Assembly (NCBI GenBank): GCA_035295665.1
Contig: DATGIQ010000652.1
Location: 1-8,189, forward strand
Direction of reading: 5' to 3'
Length of the DNA: 8,189 nucleotides
Source: DATGIQ01 sp035295665
GTDB taxonomy: Bacteria; Planctomycetota; Planctomycetia; Gemmatales; Gemmataceae
Part shown: in pieces, positions 1 to 5,065 of the stretch
How positions within the stretch are numbered: the stretch's first letter is position 1
Layout of the letters: each line of letters starts with the position of its first letter
Program-made: the position numbers and the translations under genes
The notes under the pieces: model-generated
Seen by the model: only the letters and a program-made list of their open reading frames with translations
Databases searched by the model: none
Told to the model about the DNA's origin: nothing

Positions 1-340
1 CGAACTCGGCTGCCAGACGCTCGCTCATCCGGTTAAAACGTTGGACAAGCGGAGCCAATTTATCGCTGTCGGGCATGTAGATCTTGTGGCTGTAGGTTCC
101 GCCAGCGATTTGTTCCATGCCTGCCGTGGTCGCCTGGATTGGATCGGTGATCCGCTGTGCCAGCCAGCGCGCAAGTCCCAGGGCCGCCAGCCCCAGCAAG
201 GCCGCTGCTGTCCACACGGTGTGCCGCAAATCCGGCTGCTCCACGCGCTCGACAATTACCAGTGCAAGCAAACCCACAGAAGAAAGCAAAAGCACGGCAT
301 GGGTGGTAAACAGTCGCCAAAACATGCGTGAGTGCCACAT
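1..340 (-). CDS. Sensor histidine kinase, N-terminal part (PhoR-type candidate), cut by window edge
   Basis: Reading the minus strand from the ATG at 340 gives 113 residues open to the left edge. Residues about 11-31 form a first membrane helix (VLLLSSVGLLALVIV core). A loop of only about 11 residues follows, then a second helix at about 43-60 (AALLGLAALGLARWL). A HAMP domain follows directly (about 57-113), with the diagnostic RITDPI start, the MEQIAGG turn and a second amphipathic helix ending FNRMSERLAAEF. This architecture is typical of membrane sensor kinases; HisKA and HATPase domains should lie beyond the edge. It follows the Pst permease on the same strand by 83 bp, so I infer a PhoR-like phosphate sensor. 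E. coli PhoR likewise lacks a large periplasmic domain. No good Shine-Dalgarno precedes ATG 340; an in-frame ATG at 325 is possible but would shorten the first helix flank. A methyl-accepting or other HAMP protein cannot be strictly excluded. Confidence 0.82.
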   Translation of the reverse strand, partial: MWHSRMFWRLFTTHAVLLLSSVGLLALVIVERVEQPDLRHTVWTAAALLGLAALGLARWLAQRITDPIQATTAGMEQIAGGTYSHKIYMPDSDKLAPLVQRFNRMSERLAAEF

Positions 341-347
341 TCCAGGA

Positions 348-420
348 AGACAAGGAGACCAGGAGAAGGGGAGACAAGGAGACAGACAGCAGCTCTTCCC
401 CTCTCTTTGTCTCCTTGTCT
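348..420. repeat. Short GA-rich repeat with inverted copy (STRR/MITE-like) between permease and kinase genes
   Basis: The 12-mer agacaaggagac occurs at 348-359 and again at 372-383, a 24-bp period. Its exact reverse complement occurs at 409-420. The second and third copies can pair as a 13-bp perfect stem (372-384 with 408-420) around a 23-nt loop. The strand between is purine-rich on the left and pyrimidine-rich on the right. The element fills nearly all of the 83-bp gap between the pstCA stop (424) and the kinase start (340). It resembles the short purine-rich repeats scattered in cyanobacterial and some planctomycete genomes. In the minus-strand transcript it could form a hairpin that stabilises or attenuates the mRNA. 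There is no U-tract, so it is not a convincing intrinsic terminator. Confidence 0.7.
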
Positions 421-423
421 ATT

Positions 424-2322
424 CTACTCTGCTCGGCTGGCAATCAACCCGCGCTTGCCGGTCAGAAAGCGGATGCCGATATTCAGCAGCATGACGATGG
501 CCAAGAGGACGAGAGCGGCGGCCCACGCTTGCCGGTGCCAATCCTCATAGGGACTGACGGCATAGGTGAAGACATAGACCGGCAAGGAAGGAGTGAAATC
601 GTTAGGCGAGGAAGGCCAAAACTGGTTGCTCGAGGCCGTTAATAACAGCGGCGCGGTTTCGCCGGCAATACGGGCAATGGCAAGAAATACCGCCGTGATG
701 ATCGCGGGCAAAGCCGCCGGCACGATGACGCGCCACACGGTCTGGTATTGACTGGCTCCCAGGGCGTAGCTGGCGTCCCGGATTGAGCGCGGCACGAGTT
801 TCAAGGCTTCCTCCGATGCCCGCATGACAATGGGAAGCATCATCACCCCCAGAGCGAAGGCTCCGGCCCACCCCGAAAAATGGCCCAGCGGCTTCACAAC
901 CACGGCGTAGCCAAAAATGCCGATGACGATGGAAGGAACGCCGCCGAGCAGCTCGCCGATAAAACGGACGGCCGGTCCAAGCATATCGCTGCGGTATTCA
1001 GCAAGGTAGACGGCCGCCAGGACGCCGATGGGGACCGCGAAGAGAGTTGCCAGCCCCACCAGCAGGAAGCTGCCATATAGCGCGTTGGCCATGCCGCCGC
1101 CTTTTTCGCCGACCGGGGCGGGGAGCTTGACAAAGAATTCCCAGTTGAGGGCCTGGATGCCGTGAATGAGCAAATAACTCAGGATCAGAAAGAGCGAACC
1201 CACGGTGATCACGAGAGCGAGGCCGAGCACTCCGGTCATCACCTGGTCGACCCACCAGGCCAGGGCATTGCGGCTGGCCACAGTTCGCGGGGCTTCGGCG
1301 AATGCTCCGGGGTCAGTCGGCTGCGTTCTTTGAGCGCGCGCCAGCCGGGGAAACAGGCCTCCCTTACGAACTCTGCCTACGCGCCAGATCAGCAAGCGTG
1401 CGAGCGTGTTCACCACGATATTGACCAGTAACAGCACCAGCCCCAGCTCCACGAGAGCCGACACGTACAGGTCGTATGTCGCCTCGGTGAACTGATTCGC
1501 AATCGCACTGGCAATGGAATCGCCCATGGCGAACGGGGACAGGACAATTTCCGGTCGATTGCCGATCAACATGGTCACGGCCATGGTTTCGCCGAGGGCA
1601 CGGCCCAGGGCGAGAAAGCAGCCGCCGACGATGCCGGGCCGAGCATAGGGGAGCACGACCCTCCAGATCATCTGCCAGCGGGTGGCTCCCAGGGCGAGCG
1701 CGGCCGCACGCTGAGAACTCGGCACGGCCCGGCAGACATCGTAGCCAACTGCCGCCACGTACGGCACGATCATGATGGCCAAGACAACGCCCGCGGGCAA
1801 CAGCCCCGAGCCCCCGGTATTGGGACCACCCAGCCAAGTCGTGACTCTCTGCAAATACGGCGACAAGACATACAGCCCCCAGAAGCCGTACACCACACTG
1901 GGAATGGCAGCCAGCATTTCGACCAGAAGGGACGCAGGCCGGCGCAGCCAACCGGGGGCGATTTCGGAAAGGTATGCGGCCGTGCCAATACCCAAGGGCA
2001 CGGCCAGCAACATGGCAATCACGGAAGTGGCCACGGTGCCATAGACAAACGCCAAGGAACCAAAGATCCGATGGTCCGGCTCCGGATCCCAGGTGGTTTG
2101 GGTAAAGAAGCGGATGCCGATCGTTTGGATTGCCAGCCACGCCTGCCAGGTCAACACAACCACCAGCAGCACGGCCAAGACGATGACCAACATGGCCGCG
2201 AACTGGCAGAGCGACCGGAAAATGACGTCTCCGGCTCTGGCAAAGGAAGTACGTAAGCCCCGGCGTATTCGCAGGCCTGAAGGGACCGGCACGGTTTGCG
2301 ATTGGCCGGAAGGCGGTGTCAT
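424..2322 (-). CDS. pstCA: Phosphate ABC transporter permease, PstC-PstA fusion
   Basis: One uninterrupted 632-residue reading frame carries both membrane subunits of the high-affinity phosphate importer. Residues 1 to about 320 match PstC: TTWDPEPDHRIFGSL then YGTVATS, the coupling helix with LGATRWQMIWRVVLP (211-225) and the GETMAV motif (244-249). Residues about 350-632 match PstA: GGGMANALYGSFLLVG (408-423), EYRSD, GVPSIVIGIFGY, coupling helix LGASQYQTVWRVIVP (521-535) and GETAPLL (554-560). Each half has about six hydrophobic segments. The two are joined by a polar linker (about 318-352: RVRKGG...TQPTDPGAFAEAPRT). Normal PstC and PstA are separate proteins of about 300 residues, so the length is that of both together. 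The start ATG has only a weak GGGA (2327-2330) ahead of it. The gene lies 72 bp downstream of pstS on the same strand and so is probably co-transcribed. It needs an ATPase (PstB) that is not in this window. Confidence 0.95.
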   Translation of the reverse strand: MTPPSGQSQTVPVPSGLRIRRGLRTSFARAGDVIFRSLCQFAAMLVIVLAVLLVVVLTWQAWLAIQTIGIRFFTQTTWDPEPDHRIFGSLAFVYGTVATSVIAMLLAVPLGIGTAAYLSEIAPGWLRRPASLLVEMLAAIPSVVYGFWGLYVLSPYLQRVTTWLGGPNTGGSGLLPAGVVLAIMIVPYVAAVGYDVCRAVPSSQRAAALALGATRWQMIWRVVLPYARPGIVGGCFLALGRALGETMAVTMLIGNRPEIVLSPFAMGDSIASAIANQFTEATYDLYVSALVELGLVLLLVNIVVNTLARLLIWRVGRVRKGGLFPRLARAQRTQPTDPGAFAEAPRTVASRNALAWWVDQVMTGVLGLALVITVGSLFLILSYLLIHGIQALNWEFFVKLPAPVGEKGGGMANALYGSFLLVGLATLFAVPIGVLAAVYLAEYRSDMLGPAVRFIGELLGGVPSIVIGIFGYAVVVKPLGHFSGWAGAFALGVMMLPIVMRASEEALKLVPRSIRDASYALGASQYQTVWRVIVPAALPAIITAVFLAIARIAGETAPLLLTASSNQFWPSSPNDFTPSLPVYVFTYAVSPYEDWHRQAWAAALVLLAIVMLLNIGIRFLTGKRGLIASRAE

Positions 2323-2394
2323 CGATTCCCATTCTTGAATGTGCGAATCGGAAGCGAAGGCTCGCCGTCTCCCTCGTTTCCGACTCGGACGAGG

Positions 2395-3435
2395 TTACTG
2401 GGCGATGTGGACTTGATCCAGTTTCTTCTCGAGGCGATGGACCAATTCTTCGGGAAGATGAGCGTAATCGAGATCCTTGGTGTACTGCTGCCCTTCGTGC
2501 GTCACCCAGCGGAGAAAATCGACGACAGCCTGTCCTTTGCCCGCCGGCTGGGTTATGTAAAGGACTGCCCAAGTCGTTCCACTGATCGGAAAAGCGTCTT
2601 TGCCAGGCGCGTCGGTGAGGGAATAGCGGAGGTCCTCCGGAATGTTCACCAGCGCGCCCTTGGCTGCCGCAGTGACGCTTTCCAGACTCGGGGTGACGAA
2701 TTCCCCTTCGCGGTTCTGTACCATGCCAAACCGAATGTTGTTTTGCATGGCATAAATGAGTTCGACGTATCCCATACCGCCGGGCGAATTCGCAACTTTG
2801 CCCGCCACCCCTTCGTTACCTTTTGCCCCCGCTCCGGCGGGCCAGTTGACGCTCGGGCCGACCCCAACCTTCTCCTTCCACTCCGGGCTGACCTTGGAGA
2901 GATAATCGACCCAGATATACGTTGTGCCGCTCCCCTCCGAGCGGTGCACGATCAGGATGTCCTTGTCCGGCAGCTTCACATCAGGGTTAAGCTTGGCCAG
3001 TTCAGGATCATTCCACTTTTTGATCTTTTGCAAATAAATGCCGGCCAGTACCGATCCCGTGAACTGGAGCGGTTTCTGGACCCCTTCGAGATTGTAGATG
3101 GGGACCACCGCACCCATGACCAGGGGAATGTGTACCACCTCTCCGCCCGTCGCCTTCGCTTTGCTCAGCTGTTCGTCGTTCAGAGGTGCGTCCGTGCAGC
3201 CAAAATCAATGGTTTTGACGATCATCTGTTGAATGCCGGCACCCGAACCCATGGATTGATAATTGACCTGAACCCCCTTCGCCTTCTCGTACACGCTGGC
3301 CCATTTGGTCATCATCGGATTGACAAACGAGGAGCCGCCTCCGTTGAGGCGCTTGCTCTCGGTGCCACTCCCACCACAACCGGTCCCAACCACAAGGCTG
3401 ACCGCCAATACCGCAAGCGCTGCCTTTGGCTTCAT
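2395..3435 (-). CDS. pstS: Periplasmic phosphate-binding lipoprotein PstS
   Basis: This 346-residue protein captures inorganic phosphate outside the inner membrane and hands it to the PstCA permease. The N-terminus is a lipoprotein-type signal (MKPKAALAVLAVSLVVGTGC), with the lipidated Cys probably at 20; the residue at -3 is Gly rather than the usual Leu. Phosphate-binding elements follow the E. coli PstS pattern: GGGSSF (32-37), SMGSGAGIQQM (61-71), DFGCTDAPL (77-85, Asp82) and HRSEGSGTTY (164-173), in which Arg165 and Ser169-Gly170-Thr171 keep the E. coli Arg/Ser-Gly-Thr spacing. GMGYVELIYA (220-229) is also typical. The length matches the family. The start is supported by GAGGGG (3446-3451 on the opposite strand as cccctc), 10 nt upstream. 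It is the first gene of the cluster pstS, pstCA, kinase. A Pho-box-like patch lies about 95-120 bp upstream, so induction by phosphate starvation is likely. Confidence 0.96.
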   Translation of the reverse strand: MKPKAALAVLAVSLVVGTGCGGSGTESKRLNGGGSSFVNPMMTKWASVYEKAKGVQVNYQSMGSGAGIQQMIVKTIDFGCTDAPLNDEQLSKAKATGGEVVHIPLVMGAVVPIYNLEGVQKPLQFTGSVLAGIYLQKIKKWNDPELAKLNPDVKLPDKDILIVHRSEGSGTTYIWVDYLSKVSPEWKEKVGVGPSVNWPAGAGAKGNEGVAGKVANSPGGMGYVELIYAMQNNIRFGMVQNREGEFVTPSLESVTAAAKGALVNIPEDLRYSLTDAPGKDAFPISGTTWAVLYITQPAGKGQAVVDFLRWVTHEGQQYTKDLDYAHLPEELVHRLEKKLDQVHIAQ

Positions 3436-3527
3436 CGGTTTGATTCCCCTCGAGCGCCGCTGCGCTGCACCGAATGGGCTCCGCTCAGAACGCCACGGCC
3501 ACTGTAGATGCTCTCGGAGGTAAGATT

Positions 3528-3556
3528 GTGATTAAATTATGAAATTTGGGTGAAGA
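3528..3556 (-). promoter_or_regulatory. Pho-box-like direct repeat array upstream of pstS
   Basis: On the plus strand, GTGATTA (3528-3534), ATGAAAT (3539-3545) and GTGAAGA (3550-3556) recur every 11 bp, separated by 4-bp spacers aatt and ttgg. Read towards pstS they are TCTTCAC, ATTTCAT and TAATCAC, sharing TCA at fixed positions. The E. coli Pho box is a 7-bp CTGTCAT repeat with 4-bp AT-rich spacers, also an 11-bp period. The middle unit matches 5 of 7 positions and the outer two match little beyond the TCA core. The distance to the pstS start (about 93-121 bp) is plausible for an activator site. TACAGT, downstream at 3503-3508 of the opposite strand, could serve as a -10. This is inference from spacing, position and context, not a strong motif match. 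Confidence 0.4.
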
Positions 3557-3675
3557 GGCCATTCGTCCCTCGAGCTGCTGGCCTTCCTGCACGAGCGTTC
3601 CGAAGCTTGAGGCCGATCCGGTTTCCTTGGCACCTGATCTGCATTCTGGGTCCTGATACATGGTCCGGTTGGTTG

Positions 3676-3758
3676 TGTCCGTTGAGCGGCGGCTCGCAGA
3701 ACCGCGTGCGGATGCGCCCCGCGCGGTTCTGCGAGCCGCCGCTCAACAAACACGGACA
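3676..3758. repeat. Long near-perfect palindrome, probable interspersed repeat element
   Basis: A perfect 25-bp inverted repeat pairs 3682-3706 with 3722-3746 around a 15-nt loop (3707-3721). Outside it, a further 6 bp (tgtccg at 3676-3681 with cggaca at 3753-3758) can pair if a 6-nt bulge (caaaca, 3747-3752) is allowed. The stem is GC-rich and contains the core gcggctcgcagaaccgcg. It lies between two divergent gene starts, where a terminator would have no obvious purpose, and no T-run follows either arm. A REP/MITE-like interspersed palindrome is the best reading. A structured leader for the DUF3175 transcript or a protein-binding site are alternatives. Confidence 0.8.
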
Positions 3759-3807
3759 TATTCAGCGGACTGGGTATGAGATACAGAAAGAGAAGGCAAT
3801 TATCGGT

Positions 3808-3813
3808 AGAGGA
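3808..3813 (+). promoter_or_regulatory. Ribosome binding site choosing the DUF3175 start
   Basis: AGAGGA ends 4 nt before the ATG at 3818 and is a usable Shine-Dalgarno. The in-frame ATG at 3776 has no comparable site and would add 14 residues of low-complexity basic sequence (MRYRKRRQ...) that is not part of the family core. The internal start at 3818 is therefore preferred. Confidence 0.6.
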
Positions 3814-3817
3814 TCAT

Positions 3818-4099
3818 ATGGCGAAATCAAGGAAATGGGTGCAGGGCGTGAAAACGGTCTCGACCTATCCGCCGCAGGGACTGTTTACCAAGGATGCCGC
3901 GACAATTGCTCGCATCATGGCGAGTAAAGAGGTCAGCCCCAAGGGGATTGGCTCCGGGATCCGCATGATCCAGTTCTTCATCAACCGCGCCGGCAAAACG
4001 CTCCCACCGGAACGCAAACGCGAGCTGGAGAAAGCCAAGCGAATCCTCCAGGCCAAGCACGGCTCCGGAAAAGCGGCACCGACGAAATCGCGTGCCTGA
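3818..4099 (+). CDS. Small basic DUF3175 family protein
   Basis: The 93-residue product starts MAKSRKWVQGVKTVSTYPPQ and matches the small DUF3175 family as I remember it. The family features are an N-terminal basic Trp-containing segment, a PP-x-G-x-FT turn (18-24), an IARIMAS helix (30-36), VSPKGIGSGIRMIQFFINRAGK (39-60) and a closing charged helix LPPERKRELEKAKRILQAK (62-80). The protein is rich in Lys and Arg, has no signal peptide or membrane helix, and is presumably cytoplasmic. The fold may bind nucleic acid, but this is inferred only from charge; no biochemical role is known to me. The C-terminal tail (GSGKAAPTKSRA) is disordered-looking and resembles tails of DNA-binding proteins. It is a lone plus-strand gene, divergent from pstS and convergent with the HAD phosphatase, 3 bp away. 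Confidence 0.85.
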   Translation: MAKSRKWVQGVKTVSTYPPQGLFTKDAATIARIMASKEVSPKGIGSGIRMIQFFINRAGKTLPPERKRELEKAKRILQAKHGSGKAAPTKSRA

Positions 4100-4102
4100 C
4101 GG

Positions 4103-4804
4103 CTACACCGGCGGCTTCCCACGGTGCTCCCATCCAGTCATATCATTACCGATCAGTTCATCGATGAGCTCGGTGACACCGGCCCCGTGGTGGGCGCGGG
4201 TGACGAAATGCGCTCGGTCCTTCACCACCGGGAGCGCATTGGCGACCGCGACGGAACACCCGCAGAGGCTCAGAAAGGCGTGATCATTCTCGGCATCGCC
4301 AACGCCGACCACGTTGCAGGGTGCGATGCCCAGCTCCGTGAGAGCGGTCCTCAGTCCAGTTGCCTTGTTGATGCCGGTAGGCAGCACCATCACGGCGCCC
4401 TTGTTAAGGATGACCTGGAGCTCCAACCCTAGCTCCGCGATCACTTCCAAGACGATCGCCTGGAACGGCCTCCAGGTAGCGACGATTACCTGGCCCGTGG
4501 AGAGGGGCCGCACGCCCCGATCATGGAGAGCCTGGAGGAACTGCTCGGGAGGGCGTTCAGCCAGGGTTTTTTGTTCACCATCTGAAGGCCAGTAGAGCAG
4601 GGCTCCGTTTTCCGCGACAATCGAATCGAAAAGGTGAAGGTTTGGAAAAACGGAAAGTAGATCGGGTAGCTCGCGTCCCGTGACCAGGATGAGTTTGCGG
4701 CCGAATACCCGGAGACGCTCCAGTGCAGCGAGCGTCTCATCGTCTACCCGGCCGTCGGCCGCCAAGGTGCCATCATAATCACAAGCGAGAGCAAGGTATC
4801 GCAT
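4103..4804 (-). CDS. HAD superfamily (type IIB, Cof-like) phosphatase
   Basis: This 233-residue cytoplasmic phosphatase has all four HAD motifs. Motif I is DYDGTL (9-14), with nucleophile Asp9 and acid/base Asp11. Motif II is LVTGR (40-44, Thr42). Motif III is Lys147 in GINKATGL. Motif IV is GVGDAENDHAFL (167-178), with Asp170 and Asp174 as Mg2+ ligands. Between motifs II and III lies an alpha/beta cap (about 78-145), as expected for type IIB. The family dephosphorylates sugar phosphates, phosphoglycolate or similar small metabolites; the substrate cannot be read from the sequence. The phrases VAENGALLYWP, ELQVILNKGAVMVLP and VAVANALP are characteristic of one widespread bacterial subfamily. 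The start is fixed by motif I lying only 8 residues in, although no clear Shine-Dalgarno is present; the message may be leaderless or have a short leader. The gene is divergent from the M23 gene. Confidence 0.92.
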   Translation of the reverse strand: MRYLALACDYDGTLAADGRVDDETLAALERLRVFGRKLILVTGRELPDLLSVFPNLHLFDSIVAENGALLYWPSDGEQKTLAERPPEQFLQALHDRGVRPLSTGQVIVATWRPFQAIVLEVIAELGLELQVILNKGAVMVLPTGINKATGLRTALTELGIAPCNVVGVGDAENDHAFLSLCGCSVAVANALPVVKDRAHFVTRAHHGAGVTELIDELIGNDMTGWEHRGKPPV

Positions 4805-4812
4805 TGGAAATT

Positions 4813-4828
4813 ACATATGATAATATGT
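4813..4828. promoter_or_regulatory. AT-rich palindrome just upstream of the HAD gene
   Basis: ACATAT (4813-4818) and ATATGT (4823-4828) form a perfect inverted repeat around GATA, 8 bp upstream of the phosphatase start codon and inside an AT-rich patch (about 4805-4840) in an otherwise GC-rich region. It contains TATTAT-like hexamers on the minus strand that could be the -10 of the HAD promoter. It may be an operator or simply promoter AT-richness. Confidence 0.3.
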
Positions 4829-4892
4829 TTATTTTAAAACCACAGAACGCTGCCCCCGCATTTCCCCTCGGTTTTAGCGGTTTGGCCAAGTC

Positions 4893-4921
4893 TTGACAAG
4901 ATTCCACAACACTTCAGAAAA
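4893..4921 (+). promoter_or_regulatory. Possible promoter for the M23 peptidase gene (perfect -35, poor -10)
   Basis: TTGACA at 4893-4898 is a perfect sigma70 -35 hexamer. With a 17-bp spacer the -10 would be AGAAAA (4916-4921), which matches TATAAT poorly. A 6-bp inverted repeat, CCACAA/TTGTGG (4904-4909 and 4925-4930), overlaps the spacer and could be a regulator site. The implied leader is about 140 nt. Weak evidence only. Confidence 0.25.
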
Positions 4922-5065
4922 CTCTTGTGGCGGGTGTCGGTGACATGAGTCGAAGTAGATAGGGGCCGACTACGTGAAATACTCGTTGCGAAATCCTCGA
5001 GGGGAAAGTAAGCTCAATACCTCTAAACGAGTCCCGCTCAACCTTGTCAACTGGAGAACTCCCCC

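Larger units (their letters stand above)
3436..3817. other. Divergent intergenic region between pstS and the DUF3175 gene
   Basis: This 382-bp gap lies between two divergently transcribed genes. It holds three things that I can see: the Shine-Dalgarno of pstS near 3446-3451, an AT-rich patch at about 3521-3547 with an 11-bp-phased TGA/TCA array, and a long palindrome at 3676-3758. The remainder (about 3557-3675) shows no convincing coding potential, RNA gene or promoter. Short open frames here run through the palindrome arms and are not believable genes. Confidence 0.7.

Noticed and set aside
348..420. Possible CRISPR-like or terminator reading of the GA-rich repeats
   Set aside because: Only three 12-bp copies exist, one of them inverted, with no uniform spacers; and there is no U-tract after the stem.
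60..443. A 127-codon minus-strand frame at the left end
   Set aside because: It overlaps the HAMP-kinase frame and reads through the repeat element. The kinase frame has clear membrane helices and a HAMP motif, so this one is a shadow.
1364..2572. A 402-codon minus-strand frame overlapping pstCA and the end of pstS
   Set aside because: It is a shifted-frame shadow of pstC, low-complexity and rich in Arg, Gly and Ala, and crosses the pstS-pstCA boundary.
2296..3507. A 403-codon open frame on the plus strand opposite pstS
   Set aside because: It is antisense to a clear PstS with all binding motifs. Its translation has no recognisable domain, and the long frame is explained by GC-rich codon bias on the opposite strand.
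3532..3759. Short minus- and plus-strand open frames spanning the 3676-3758 palindrome
   Set aside because: Their translations come mostly from the palindrome arms and have no start signals. They probably represent translated repeat sequence, not genes.
3776..3817. Upstream ATG extension of the DUF3175 gene
   Set aside because: It lacks a Shine-Dalgarno, and the extra residues are not part of the family core. ATG 3818 is preceded by AGAGGA.
4106..4126. CACCG/CGGTG inverted repeat near the convergent gene ends as a bidirectional terminator
   Set aside because: The stem is only 5 bp with an 11-nt loop, lies inside the HAD coding end and has no T-run, so it is likely chance.
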